A stretch of DNA of 64,000 nt, from positions 310,001-374,000 of the forward strand of contig JAUCEF010000014.1 in the NCBI GenBank assembly GCA_033558025.1, written 5' to 3'. The notes under the pieces were generated by a model, which did not search any database, was not told the DNA's origin, and saw only the letters and a program-made list of their open reading frames with translations. This document shows positions 50,627-62,440 of this stretch, piece by piece (within the stretch, counting starts at the first letter, position 1; each line of letters begins with the position of its first letter). The DNA comes from Phytophthora sp. 'mugwort' (taxonomy: Eukaryota; Oomycota; Peronosporomycetes; Peronosporales; Peronosporaceae). The position numbers were made by a program, and so were the translations under genes.

Positions 50627-51580
50627 TTGCGTACATTTCCAATCTTCTTGGCCCAAATCAGAGGACGATACGTCGCTGGTACAGCCTCTTTCTTCGTAAT
50701 GGTGTCGCCACGACAAGGCCGATCGCATCGGGCGTCAGAGCTGGCCGGACGAAGGGCTGCAAGCTCTGAAGGTCCACGTTCAAGATCACCCTACATTCTA
50801 CATCGAAAATTGAGGCCACCATTTAAGTTGCTCTTCCCACAGCTTCCTAACGTTTCGATTTATGCCATCTGTCGTGTGCTAAATGCTGACTTGAACTTGA
50901 GACGAAAAGTGCTGTTGAAGGCGGCACGAGAAGCGATACCGGCTGAGATCGAGGCATTCCGAGCTAAGGTGGTCTATTTGCATATTGCTGGGCAGCTCGT
51001 CTTTCTCGACGAGACGGCTAATACGGAGTAATGCATACCGTAGATACTGCTGGTCACGCCGGAACACTAAGGCAGTCGTGAAGTTGCCGTTCCGCCGGGG
51101 AAAAGAGGTGTGTTAAGGCAGCACTGGATGTGAGCGTTTCTTTTGTTGGGATTGGATGAAGGGCACGTATACCAGAGAGCGTTTCCATTTATCCTTAAGT
51201 GAGTTGTATCACACCTAAATCCGTGGATACTTCCACAAACCAACGCCAATATGGATACCGCAAAAATCCGTGCGTATCCTTTGTTGGAGGCGGATGTCCA
51301 TGACTGCGGCGATTTTGGGCAATAGGGCGGGAGGAAGATGTTGACAGCTTTTCCTCCCACCCTATTACCCGCAACTCAATGCAATTGAGTCGTACTAGGG
51401 TTCCGGAAAAGATGGCTACAAAAGCACGTTAACCTGGTATTTCCTCTGCACCCGGACAAAATTCTAGATGCAGCCATCGTCGCAGTGATAATATTGCCGC
51501 GGCACATTTCAGCACTGTGGATATCTCGGAGACTCATTATAAGACGACACATTGTCGAACGTTTCGGGCCGGTCATTCAC
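50627..51580 (+). pseudogene. Tc1/mariner-type transposase relic (IS630 superfamily)
   Basis: Plus-strand frames give QLVFLDETANTE (about 50995-51030, the first catalytic Asp), then RRYCWSRRNTKAVVKLPFRRG (about 51040-51100), NMDTAKIRAYPLLEADVHDCG (about 51250-51310, the second Asp region) and VLGFRKRWLQKHVNL (about 51395-51440). Their order and spacing fit a DDE_3 transposase. At least three frame changes and an in-frame stop were needed, so it is dead. Inverted ends were not found. Confidence 0.8.
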
Positions 51581-51841
51581 TCTTCCGTCATCGTCTAGGA
51601 CTCCTATAGTACCGCGAAAGGACCAGGCGGCCAAAACCTGCCATTATTACCGAGCAGTGTTATTCTATGAGGCCAGCAAGGACAAGTGCACACATGTTGT
51701 AACGCCAGCTACAAAGCGCAGTCATTGCTTGGGTTTTGCCCACCAACATCAACTTCTCGATAGGATTTGCATCCTGTAGCACGAAAGGTTATGCAAAAGC
51801 AATACGGGCTTTGTGCAACCGCCGACCTCTCGAGGAGAACA

Positions 51842-52238
51842 TGTAACGGGGTTGCACGAAGGTAACACGAGTGTAGCCGTGCTACGTGTCACCTTGCAGT
51901 AAGTGGTACTTGGTACCACTTGTATTAGCGGGATTTCAGTACGTGGCCAGAGGGCCACTCGATATGCATTTGACTAGGTTAAACTATGGTAGATAGTTAG
52001 AGTCATACATTTACACCAAAGGCGGCTTTGCCGCAGATAAGCAATAAATAACAGTTTAGTTTCAGCATCAAAGAGAGTATTGCCCTAGGTTTAGGAATAC
52101 TGACTCTTTGAGTCTCTAGTGGTATAACTAGAGCGATTTGAAGCCTCTGCGGAGACCTTAGGGGTTAGGATAACCGCAGCTAAGACTCGGGGAGTTATAC
52201 GTCTTCCTCTGACGCACTACGCTACGCAGCCCCGCTGC
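51842..52238 (+). repeat. Candidate 5' LTR/leader of the plus-strand Gypsy copy
   Basis: The segment starts TGTAACGGGGTTGC, has a polyadenylation-like AATAAA at 52043-52048, and runs up to the gag start. No second LTR is present in the window because the 3' part of this copy is lost, so the boundaries are guesses. Confidence 0.4.
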
Positions 52239-53470
52239 TTGTTTTCTAACCTGTCTCAGAGCCAGCAAGACGCGCTGAAAAAGCTTATGTCTCTGCTCGG
52301 CCCTGAGGGCATAACGCATCTTGCTTCGCAAGGACCGGACGCGGTGAACGCGCGTCTGGAGGCGTTCTCAAGTTACGAGAATGCTCTGTTGGAGCACCTC
52401 CAACAGAGGATATCGGCGTCTGCACCGACGTCGACGACATCGCAGGATGGGGCCTCCCGGCCTAAATTGCTCATCGTGAGCGTCAAGACTTTTGAAGGAA
52501 AGGAGCGAGAGAAACTCATGTTGTGGATCCGTGAGATCGAAATGGCGATGGGATCGGCCATGCTCCGTACTGATCAACAGCGCGTGGCACTAGCGATCTC
52601 GAAGCTCGGTGGCCAAGAACGAAAATGGGCACTCACGTGCGGCACGTCGGTGGACGCGGCCTTCCCGAGCTGGGAAGAGCTGATACCCCAGCTTTCGCAA
52701 GTGTTTGCTCCGCCTAACCAGGCGTATCGCGTAAGGTCAGGCTTTTTGAGTACCCGCCAGGGTAAGAAGGACGTGGTGGATTTCGCCTAGGATTTGCGAA
52801 CTCTGATCGCCAGCATGACGGCCGATCCTCTGCCAGAGGCAGTGACTGTGCAAGTCTGTATGGAGGGCCTCCGCACTCACCCTTCCTCTTTTGAAGAGGC
52901 CGTAAGAGTGGCGTTGAACGCCGAGTTCAACTTCAAGTCGTCTCGACTTGGCTGGGGTGTTGCCAACGCTACTCCGTCCGACGGACCGGCCCTATGGACC
53001 TCAGCTACGCTGAAGATGAGGAAGCTGAGCTTCACGCTGCCGAGCAGCGTATGGGTGTTCGTCGGTGCTTCATCTGCCGAAGCACCACCCATTTGAGGGC
53101 AACCTGCCCGTCACACAGGTCGCGTCACGCTCCTACGAGCCTTCGCTCAGCATCGAGCCAAGCCATCGGCTCGTCGCGGGGAAATGGCGACACTCAGTAG
53201 GCGCGGGGCGTCCTGCTGGGGAAGAACTGAGTTCTGTTGAGCCTCATGGAGGTGGAGGGCAACAGGGCCCAGTCCCGGAGACGTACTCTCTACACGGAAC
53301 GGGTATGCAAGCCGGGCTTGCTCGTCGTTGAGGCGACGGTGAAGGGCTTTGAAAAGCCATGGATCATATTGATCGATTCCGAAGCGTCGCGCAACTACGC
53401 TCGACGCTCCACGATGGAAGGAAGTCAGCAATACGCTGAGGCGCTCAGAGAGCGCAGGAGTGACGTGACA
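52239..53470 (+). pseudogene. Gypsy gag and protease (copy B)
   Basis: The gag text includes KLLIVSVKTFEGKEREKLML and WEELIPQLSQVFAPPNQAYR, typical of Retrotrans_gag. A TAG at 52788-52790 stops the first frame. A CCHC zinc knuckle CFICRSTTHLRATC follows about 53065-53110 in another frame. The protease active site, normally D-S/T-G-A, reads IDSEAS (about 53370), so Gly is lost. Confidence 0.85.
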
Positions 53471-53500
53471 TCATCATTGTTCGCCTAGCGACGGGGACCC

Positions 53501-54788
53501 GTGTCACGGTGCCTAGGTTCCTGGGAGCCTGGGCGTGAAGTTTCTCGACTTCGACAGCGTGGAACACTGTCTGGTCCTGGACCTGGATTCGAGGACAACC
53601 TCATCCTGGGCATGGCATGGCTGGAACGGCATGAGCCATGGATTGATTGGAGGTCGAAGACCTTGGGCGAAACGCGCTTTACTCCTGGTGGAGCTTTGGT
53701 GAGTCATGAACCCACCTCTGCTAGGAAGCAAAAGCGCTTTTGGCGCGGGCACTGGACCGAGTCGGTCAACATGCTGGACATCGGAGTATCCGAGCTTGTA
53801 GAGACTGAAGGTGACGAGGACAAGAGTCCCGAGCAGGGCTCGTGGGCTGTGACTGGAGCGGCAGGAAATCCGCTGGGTGACACAGGTGACATGTGTCACG
53901 ACAACGACACTCGTCATGATGACGGTGTGTCGTTACACACCATGCGTGGCGTGGCCGGCAGTATGCCGGGGCATCATGGCCACGGGCCTCGGTATGCAAG
54001 TGGAGCGACAGGCAATCCGCTCGGTGACCGACGTCATGGTGACATCGGTCACGACAGTGACACTCATCACGACGACGAGTTGTCGCTACACGCCATGCGT
54101 GGTGTGGCCGGCCGTGGACCGGGCATTAAGGGGCCCACTGATGGAGGTGACGTGGCACGTATTCCACGGGGTGGTGACTGCGAGCGTCGCAGCTCTGAGA
54201 CGGTTGTCGGTCAAGACATACCAGTTTCGGGTGGACGAAGCTGATGTGACTCTTAGGACCTCTCCGAGGCAAACAGTCTCAGCGGGGAGAAGGCTACGAC
54301 GCCGAGCGTCAGTCATGAGACGCAGAGCCTCTGATGCGTCTAGCATGACGATTGAAGAGACTCCTGGTGATAGCTAGCAGCTATATACACTCGTCAACGG
54401 AGTGACAGGGAAAGTCGATGGCGACATCAGTCTACAGACTATGCCCACTGGGGACGCTCTATTGGAGCTGGACGAGATGTCCATGGCCGAATTCGGCGAC
54501 GCCTTGGAGGCCGGCGAGTTAGCCGAGTTGGTCATTCTACGACCTGAAGAGGAGTTAAACTCGTCGTCGCTTTTGGATAAAGCAGTCCTTGAGGACACCA
54601 AGAAGGCGCTGAATGCGCGGGCAGGATCCTCGATCCTCAAGGAACACTCGGATCCGTACTACCCTTTGGTGAAGGAATATCAAGACGTGGTCTCGAAGGA
54701 ACCTCCCACGAGGCTACCTCCGGACCGAGGTGTACGTCATGAGATTGACCTAGTTCCGGGAACCAAATACTGCGTGACAAGGCAGTAA
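53501..54788 (+). pseudogene. Gypsy protease-RT linker region (copy B)
   Basis: It begins with the C-terminal part of the protease domain (ILGMAWLERHEPWIDWRSK). It then passes through a long Gly/His/Asp-rich linker that contains two imperfect repeats of GNPLGD..HDNDTRHDD..LHTMRGVAG, then acidic text before RT. This linker contains the point (about 54115) where copy A received its Harbinger insertion. It ends in a stop at 54786-54788. Confidence 0.7.
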
Positions 54789-54791
54789 CCT

Positions 54792-56047
54792 TTGCCACGA
54801 GAACAGTGTGACGTCATTGACGCGTTCTTCCGTGCTAAGCACGAGGCGGGTATGGTGCGCGAGAGCAAGTCTCCGCACTCAGCGCATACGTTCTGTGTCA
54901 GAAAGCCGAATGGCAAGTGGCGAATCGTTCATGCTTTTAATAAGCTCAACACGGCCACCATTCCGGCGCAAATGCCTATTCCTAGGAAGGACGTTTTCCA
55001 GAACAACATGACGGGGTGTACGGTATACAGTGCCCTCGACTTATTCGATGGATACTATCAATTGCTCATGCGGGCAAGCGATATTCCGCTTACGGGGGCC
55101 AGCACTCCGAGCGGTATGCTCTGGGAGTGGCTAGTAATGCCCCAAGGGCTGTCGAACGCCTGCGATGTTCAATCGTCTTGTGACGCAACTGTTCAGGCCC
55201 CACAGGGCGTATGCTCAGACATACTTCGACGATATATTCGCCTACAGTCGTACAGAGCACGGAAAGACTGATGTGAGAACCACATTGAGCACCTGCGAGC
55301 GGTGCTCGAGTGCATGCGCACACACAAGTTGTATGACAATATTGACAAGTGTGTCTTCGGCGCTGAAGAGATCCCCTTTCTGGGATGCTTCATTGGGAAG
55401 CGAAGCCTTCGAGTGGATCCCGCTAAAGTCAAGGCCATTGTAGACTGGCCGGTTCCAAAGAACCAGAAAGACTTACGGAAGTGGCTTGGCCTGGCCAATT
55501 ACTTGCACAAGTTCAGCAAGAACTATGCTGAGGTGGCAAGCCACTGTCCAATCTCCTTAAGAAGGATGTGGACTGGTGTTGGGATACCGGACATCAAGCG
55601 GCTTTTGAAGTCATTAAGGAGAGTCTCCTTCAGGCCCCGATCCTGGCCCTGCCAGACCCCGATCATCCTTTCCGTGTCGTCTGTGACGCGTCGGACTTTG
55701 CCATTGGCAGTGATTTGTTGCAAGCAGCCGATGAAGGGTGTGAACGCGTGATCGCGTTTGAATCTCGCCAGCTTAAGGCTGCTGAGAAGAACTATCCAGT
55801 TCATGACAAAGAGCTACTTGGGATGAAGTATGCGCTCGTCAAATTCAGGGTTCACCTGCTCGGCTCCAAGCCGTTTGTAATCTACACTGATCATGCATCG
55901 CTACGCACTGCGACGCAGCCGCCTCATCTCTTTCAGAGAGTGGCCCGTTGGCTTTCCCTCTTTGCGGAGTACAACTTCGAGGTGAAGTACAAGCCTGGCA
56001 GGCAGAACGTCTTGGCCGATGCGTTTTTTCACGCAGGGCCGACTTGA
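54792..56047 (+). pseudogene. Gypsy reverse transcriptase-RNase H (copy B)
   Basis: The RT fingers (FCVRKPNGKWRIVHAFNKLN), ALDLFDGYYQL and the MPQGLSNA region are present. The YFDDIF active site survives at about 55220. It is in a different frame from the fingers because of a shift near 55160. The RNase H part contains VVCDASDFAIG and YTDHASLRT, and the connection ends in NFEVKYKPGRQNVLADA. At least four frame changes make it inactive. Confidence 0.88.
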
Positions 56048-56136
56048 GATCGCTCACGTCACGACGGTGACTTCGTCTGTGATAGACTCGATCCGCGTTG
56101 CGTACGCACGTGACGAGTCCTGCATAGCTCTGCTAC

Positions 56137-56778
56137 ATGCGCTTGGGAGCGCGGAGTTTGCTAACTCCAGACATTAAGCTGTCAGCGCGGTTGCGCGCGA
56201 GGCTGCATCGATACACTCCCGATGATGGCCTATCGGACTACGGTACTGGTCTAGAAGACACCCCACGTGTCGTGGTTCATCACGAAGAGGATCTCAAGTA
56301 TCGTATCCTCTATGAGGCACACGAACCCCACTAGGTGGTCATCTCGGTCGAGAACAGACCTACAGCTCGGTGAGCTCCCACTACTGGTGGCCGAAGCTTT
56401 ACAAGTAGGTCAGTACGTATGTACGGACGTATGAGACGTGTCAACGGGTTAGATCCTCGCCACACTCGGCTGCGCCGCTGGCCAGCATGCCTGTACCCAC
56501 GGGGTACTGACAATCCATAAGTATGGACTTTGTGTTCGGCCTGCCATGGGATGCGGCGGGCAACACGGGCATCGTGGCCTTTGTCGACAGATTGAGCAAG
56601 ATGGTGCATTTAGCGGCGGTGCCGGACTCCATCGATGGAGAAGGAACTGCCACGCTGTTCATGGATCGTGTTTTTCGAAAGCATGGTCTGCCAGAGGCAA
56701 TCGTCTCGGATCGAGATCCCCGTTTCAAGGGTAAATTTTGGACCGGTAAAGTTCTCGGCACTAAATTGCGATTTGGTA
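56137..56778 (+). pseudogene. Gypsy integrase, truncated (copy B)
   Basis: The H2C2-type region (LKYRILYEAHEPH, then ETCQR-like text) is followed by the core: MDFVFGLPWDAAGNTGIVAF, then IVSDRDPRFKGKFW and VLGTKL at about 56765. The third catalytic Glu region (DGQTERV) is absent because the sequence switches to Copia. Confidence 0.85.
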
Positions 56779-56974
56779 ACATCGCTACTCCGACCATTTC
56801 GAACCGGATGACAGGTGCGTAAGTCGCGAGGTAGCCAACTCCAAAGTGTTGCTTGAGTTCATGTATGACAAGTCGGGCTTTGGACCGCTTCACGCGTTCT
56901 TGCGCATCGCGGCTTGACCGTGTACACCCACTGGTTGATGATGGCAGTCTGATGCTTTGGATTTGTTCGTGCAA
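56779..56974 (-). pseudogene. Copia reverse-transcriptase fragment joined to the Gypsy end
   Basis: The minus strand reads RDAQERVKRSKARLVIHELK and then HFGVGYLATYAPVIRFEMV, the opening part of Ty1/Copia RT. The fragment is only about 65 codons and starts abruptly at the Gypsy boundary, so this is a rearrangement or nested insertion with both flanks lost. Confidence 0.75.
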
Positions 56975-57405
56975 TGAGTTTCCAGATCCCGTGCTGACGC
57001 AGCGCCAGAGAGGCGATCAACTCCTCTTGCATGCTAGCTTCTTATTCGGGCCAGTGTTCTATCTTCTTTGTGTGCTTATAGGTACTCGGAAGGGGATGTC
57101 TAGCTTTGTATCAACGGCTGACCCACAATGTACTATTTCAATTGAGCTAGCACTTTCCTGGTATGACGAGTGCCGATCGCGGTGCCATGCAGCAGCAGGT
57201 ATTTTTGTTGGAGGCGTGTACAGGTCATCATTGGTATCTGATATGCAGCAGCAGGTTTCTTTGTTGGGGTCGTGTACAGGTCATAATTGCTTTCTTAGCG
57301 TGTTGTTGTTGCAACTGACGCTTTGGATTTCTCGCCTCTGCTAACGCAGCAGGAAGATGCGGGCAGTGTGCTTCCACATTTCTGGGTGGATTCGTCAATT
57401 TCTGG
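56975..57405. other. Non-coding stretch with a local direct repeat
   Basis: CAGCAGCAGGT.TTTGTTGG followed by a GTGTACAGGTCAT segment occurs twice (about 57188-57230 and 57245-57285). No gene was recognised. Confidence 0.5.
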
Positions 57406-57774
57406 TCAGATTCGTCTTGCACTCTTACTTGTCAATAAGTGGCTACTAGCTCGGGCCCCTACTGAGTAGTACAGGTTTTGACAAGGCGAATGATCTCGGA
57501 AGATCTCCAGCTTTAGGAGATAGACGGCCTTCTTGATCGACAGCACAGGGATGTCCACGGTTAAGTTTGCATCGCAGTGCTGGTAGGTGTCCATAATTAG
57601 CTGGCGTACATACTTTTGAGAAACAGTGAATTGTTCATGACGTATTTTTTCGCTTCTTTTCTTGATCGAACCGCTTTTCAGATCCAACAGCTTATAGTCT
57701 ATCAAATCTGCAAAGTATCCCAGCAGCAGTGCCAATTCGGAGGGCGGGAAAATGTAGTCGTCATCACGGTCCAC
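57406..57774 (-). CDS. Unrecognised ORF fragment, possibly from a mobile element
   Basis: The 122-residue frame begins MDRDDDYIFPPSELALLLGY and is well composed (helical, charged, few low-complexity runs). Upstream minus-strand text from about 57990 (ILSRAEHTCEKGKWTRAAQ, then stops) looks like an eroded continuation. No family is recognised. Its location between retroelement fragments favours a transposon origin. Confidence 0.3.
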   Translation of the reverse strand: MDRDDDYIFPPSELALLLGYFADLIDYKLLDLKSGSIKKRSEKIRHEQFTVSQKYVRQLIMDTYQHCDANLTVDIPVLSIKKAVYLLKLEIFRDHSPCQNLYYSVGARASSHLLTSKSARRI

Positions 57775-57989
57775 GCTACAGACAACCTCAGGTCCGCAGG
57801 TACCATAGAGTTGGCTTTTGCTTGTGTGTGGCGACCCTACCGTGGGAGAGCTTGCCCCAGAGCAGGTTCATCATATTTGTAGCATGTCCTAAACAAATCA
57901 CGAAATCTGGGCAGCACGAGTCCATTTGCCCTTTTCGCACGTATGTTCCGCTCTGGAGAGTATGGCGTTGGTGGTTTCCATAGTGAATG

Positions 57990-59393
57990 TCTTGCCCTTC
58001 GCAGAAGGCACGGTGCTACTTGTTAGCAGCTCCGTCTGGCTGCTGCTTCACTCTTGTTTTGCAGTAGATAACATCATTGAAACATGAACATCGCCCCCCC
58101 CCCCCACCCCACCCCCGGAACGGCACTATCACCGATAGAACAGAGGTCCAATGTTTTTTTTTCCAATGGATTTCCGGCGACATCTGGAATTATGCTTGTA
58201 TTCGATTCGCTTTAGCTTAGCGAATAGGCAGGGCGCACACATTCGTAGGCGGAAAGTGGACGCTAACTCCAATGTCGACCTTGCTGGGTGACAACGCACG
58301 GATAACGTTCGTGTTCACGTGCCCTGGGCGGTTGTGCAACAACTCAGTATGTGCCCTAGACAGTTGAGCAACAAACATTCTTTCAAGCGTCCGTCACCAA
58401 CAACCTGGACGGAACGCTTGGTCCATAGTCGGTATGATCTGTCATTGGGCTCGAAGCGCGCTTGATCTTAGCCACGCACCACGCTGATTTGTACTGAAGC
58501 TCGCTGCAAAGCCGCCGGCTTGAGTATATTCGAAGTTAATCAAGTTCGCATGGGCTTCCGGTGAGGAGCGGACGTCGTCCAAACGATGTACCCGTAACTT
58601 CACTCGTCGCCTGTATGACAACACTTACCATTTGCATCTAGAATTTCAGTCTGGCCCAAGGCCGTCTTCAGCTCTCTGGAGTTACACCGCTCCATGTAAG
58701 AAAAGCGGCACAGACACCGCATATAGGTTTGCCCGCTAAGCAATAGCCGCTCCGTCTCGGCGCCAAGCTCGGGAGACGATTGTTTTGATTGTATGCAAGC
58801 ATCATACCTGTTATTCCCCCAACGCGAATGTACAGGAGAAGTGTTGGCGATTGCGGAGGCGTCGCTGTTGGCCAGGAACATTCAGATGGGGCAGACGGCA
58901 CTGATGTCCGTAGCTGCGGGCCATCGCGTAGTTCGTAAAGTTAGCAGCTTGTTTCCAGTACTGTGCGCACATCATCAAACGTAAAGCCCATCTCAGCTGG
59001 TGTGCGGGACCACGCTTGTTGCTAGTATAGCCCCCACCAGAAAATGACTGAATCCGGTTGTCTCCCTGTCGTCATTCCTAGCAGGTCGCTACTGCATTTG
59101 GTGTCGTCCTCCCGACGTTAGTTTGCCCACATAGGTTGCAATTCGAGTTTTGCTTTCACGTTGCCATGTTGGCGCTACCGAACTCGCGCTAGAAGAATAT
59201 ACACTTGACACTTTTACAACTATTGTTGTCGCTGTGCTTGCGTCCGCTTCTTGCGATTATCTTTCTTTCATAATGTTATCCCGCTAAATAGACCCCTTTC
59301 ACAATTTGAAGTCCTGCGGTGTTATTGGCGGGCACAAACAGTCATTGTTGCGCTCACTAGCTGTGCGCTCGACGCTGCATTGGCCAGGATAAA
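57990..59393. other. Non-coding stretch with a C-rich run
   Basis: It includes a run of C with a few A at about 58094-58117 and nothing supportable as a gene. Frames about 58600-58980 have no domain. Confidence 0.5.
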
Positions 59394-59589
59394 ATGGCGA
59401 GTCGCAGCGTCAGAAATCTATGGGTAGACGTCCGTGCAGCTCGCCAGCAAGGGTCGCGGTCTGCAATAGGACGTTGCACTCTGCTAAGATGTGCTACATT
59501 CGTAGCAGATCATGATCATAGAGATACACTTTACAGCCTCGTCTTGCTGAGGCTTTCTTTCGTACAAGTCTGCCAGCGCCATATCGTGT

Positions 59590-59830
59590 TCACGCCTGGG
59601 TCTCACCGGGGCAGGATGTGGGGCCCTGATAATGTCGCTGACCTGCAAGCGCATGTTTGTGTGGTCGGACATTTTGGTATTGGGGAACACCGAGAGATCG
59701 TAGTGACTCAGAAAAAGATTAGTGAGTGGTTCATCTGGCAGGGAATGGTGCAAGAGACGCCTTTTTAATGTATTGCCTATATTGTGCAAGCGTTTCCGCA
59801 TCAGCGGAATAAGCCACACGAACTTAGATG
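59590..59830 (+). pseudogene. Retroelement integrase zinc-binding fragment
   Basis: The plus frame DLQAHVCVVGHFGIGEHREIV, then VTQKKISEWFIWQGM, follows the H2C2 integrase pattern (H..GH..T...FYW..M). The frame ends at 59768 soon after. It is a third, separate retroelement relic, probably Gypsy. Confidence 0.55.
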
Positions 59831-60663
59831 CGTCGTCTTTTATCGTAGATCATGAGCGTCACGGTGTGGCCTTTCATTTTTTTTAACCACTACGTCCACG
59901 CCTGCTCGGACATGGTACTTTCTTTTTTTCGGTTTTGAACTGCACGACTCGATCCAATTCGGCGAGACGGTGTGGACCTATGGATCACTTTCACTCAGTC
60001 TTCACAGCTTCACCCGGCTGCCAAACTGGCCCCAGATCTTCTTCATGATCAACACCAAGTCAATCTATCAGGAGGCAGTGGGTTGTTCCGGAAAATACAA
60101 TTTTATGGATACCATATGCAGAAGAGAAAGGCATGCATACAAAATGATTTTGTGACGATGGTGCTGGTTGGAGGGTCAGAGTCTTCCTCTCTCAACATGA
60201 TCAGATCGGTTTTAAGCGAATAGGGGGATAAAAATAATCAGTTTATGCAGAAGTGGTTCTGGAAGTCTGGACCCAGTGCAAGCATTTGTAGGCAAGAGTA
60301 TGAATAGTCTAGCCTCCATTATCTCGAGGAAGCTTTCGAGTTTGTTCTCGCTGAATCCAGCTCCGCGTCCTCCTGTGGCAGAAGGCTTTCCGCGACGAGG
60401 TGTGCGAGCTGCTGACAATGTGACGTGACTGGCCAGAGTAGAAGAGCGCGAAATTTTGAGTGTGAGACGATAAAAGAAGCCAGAGGCTATAAGAGCCGGG
60501 TGGGCACGTTGCTAATAAGGGGGTCACCTTGAATTGGCAATAAAACAGCTTTTATGCGTACTATTTTTCTCCGTAGGGAGCTGAACCTCGAGCAAATTTG
60601 TGACATACATCAAAAACTGGACAAACTCGCGTCACAACGTGTTGCCAGGAACAACCCAATCTT
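59831..60663. other. Intergenic debris, no gene seen
   Basis: Frames at 59970-60223 and 60212-60527 have no recognisable domain. The right end merges into the duplicated promoter segment. Confidence 0.45.
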
Positions 60664-60860
60664 AGCCAATTCGCAGTCATAAGTTAGAGGATCGCGAGAC
60701 AATAGTACCACTTCGACAGCTCAAGAATACATATCCAACTGAGTTGCAGAAGATCGCATCTTTGATTTGCTCGCCGTCGAACAACCAAAAGACCATTAAG
60801 ATGCTTGGAGTCAACACCACCGCCTTCGTCGTCGCCGTGGCGCTGGCGATGACGCAGGCC
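60664..60860 (+). repeat. Truncated duplicate of the 39108 gene: promoter, leader and signal peptide
   Basis: It is clearly similar to 38985-39172, with the same ATAGTACCACxTCGACAG, CATCCAACTGAG and AACCAAAAGACCAT blocks and the start ATGCTTGGAGTCAA. Similarity stops just after the signal peptide at about 60862. Confidence 0.85.
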
Positions 60861-60947
60861 AAGATCCTCCATTTAGGGCGGCATCGTCAAGGACTTCAGC
60901 CGAGGTGTCGCGCCGAGCAATGGCAGTCTTCGCCATCAGTCGAGTAG
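60801..60947 (+). pseudogene. Orphan signal peptide fused to unrelated sequence
   Basis: The 48-codon frame starts MLGVNTTAFVVAVALAMTQA, a functional-looking signal peptide homologous to that of the cysteine-rich protein. It then runs into 28 residues without Cys modules (KILHLGRHRQGLQ..). It is probably a pseudogene. If the promoter works, a short basic secreted peptide could be made. Confidence 0.6.
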
Positions 60948-62440
60948 AAGCTGGTATCGGCGGCTGCTTGGATCTGCTGACACTGTTTTTTTCTGTTGTT
61001 TGCTGGCGTCCGTCTCCTGGTATTTCTGGTAGTGACGATAACGGTGTAGCTGATGCTGCAGATAGTGATGGCGTGAAAGCAGGCGTTGGCGTGAAGGTCC
61101 ACCCATGTGGCTTCGAATTGGATCCGCGTTTGGCGGGTGTACAGGGCGCCGACGACTTGACTCGCCATCGCCTTCAGCCTCGTGTCGAGGCTCGTGAGGT
61201 TCGCGAGGCGTCGACCTCTTCGGACGAAGTGCTTGTGCTGGAGTCGCTTGCGTCCGATTCATGCATGTAGTTGCAGTCGGCTTGTTGCCAGTCGCAAAGT
61301 GCCTGGTGGTGATGTAGAGGGAAATTCAGCAGTCTGTGTAGTCGTTGGGGGTGGTTGTGGTGAGCGTTGCTGAGGTTCTTGGTCTGTGGCTTGCGACTGG
61401 GGTTGGTTTTGTGGCTGCAAACCTAGTTTGACTTTTCGTTAAAACAGCTTATTCCAGTATAAACTGCGGCAAAACCAACGGATTTGACAGCCATCTTTCC
61501 AAAGACATGGCAGGAAGCAGCACATAGGCTATGGACGAGTTAGATCGACGGAAAACGAGGTTCATTCATGTAACGTAAAACAAACTAAAATGAAAAAGAG
61601 GGCTCGATGCTTCATTACTCTTCGGAATCATAGTAATCAAAGTAGTTGTCTACTGTCTAGCGTGAGGATCCTTCGTCAGAGTCTTCGTCTTCGATGTCGT
61701 CGTTTCCTCTATCAGTGGAGCTCGTGACACTATCGCTGCCGTTCATAGTTGGTCATTCAGTATCGCCTTTCCCATGGTATCTCGGCTCACTTGAAATATG
61801 TAACATACTACAAGTAAGGAAAAAAGATTGCTTAGCGCCTTTTTTAATCTAATGTACGTGGTGGTACTGATAGTCCAGCACGACCCCTCAACCATTTTCA
61901 CGAAACTCGGTCGCTCCACGGTGCGAAGAACAGAGCCAGTTTCAAAAATGTAGTCTGCCACGAGCCTGTGTGTGTGTTCAGATCATCCCGGGTCGGCTGT
62001 TCCGATTTGCCTTCATCAGCATATTGTAGTGTGGTGATATAGACTCGCTGGTAGTCCGCCTTCTCTTGTTTTGCTGATAGTGATGCTGCTGAATATACGC
62101 GCCACTGTCTTTAGCCGTCCAGTATGGGTACTCCTTGAGAATGTGACGCGCCCTTCTCTACCCGTGCGTTCACAACCACCTCCTGACACTTTAGGCGCGT
62201 AATTCCAGTCTTGTCCACGAGAAATTGCTTCCACACATCTGAATGCGGCCGTCCTCCTGGCATTGCGGTCTTGCTTCTCGTCGGACCATTTTTTGCTGCT
62301 GCGCAGACACATTAGACATACCCCAAAAAACAAGGCATATACTTGTGTCTTTTGGGTATCCCCTCGCAGTCCGGTCAAGGAAACCTTGTTCAACACTGCT
62401 CGGCTCGTTTGTGCTTCAAGCGTGCGGAATTGAAGTTTGA
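60948..62440. other. Region of eroded minus-strand coding text
   Basis: A minus frame at 61262-60936 is His/Arg/Gln-rich and without known domain. At 61744-61618 the minus strand reads MNGSDSVTSSTDRGNDDIED and an acidic end, like the tail of a transposase. At 62396-62016 a 126-residue minus frame has no family match by eye. All are likely transposon remains. Confidence 0.35.

Larger units (their letters stand above)
51842..56778 (+). mobile_element. Degenerate Ty3/Gypsy retrotransposon, copy B
   Basis: Ordered remnants are gag (52239-53200), protease (about 53330-53400), RT (54792-55450), RNase H (55568-56040) and integrase (56137-56778). It is nearly identical to copy A over long stretches but on the other strand. 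The element stops inside integrase at about 56778, where a minus-strand Copia fragment takes over. Frames are interrupted at about 52790, 53480, 54245, 54788, 55271, 55560 and 56040. Confidence 0.9.

Noticed and set aside
58090..58120. C-rich run as a functional G-quadruplex
   Set aside because: The run is homopolymer-like with irregular A interruptions and could be sequencing or slippage noise; no context supports a role.
61743..61961. Small minus-strand protein gene
   Set aside because: Short, no domain, and surrounded by eroded transposon text; the composition is not convincing.
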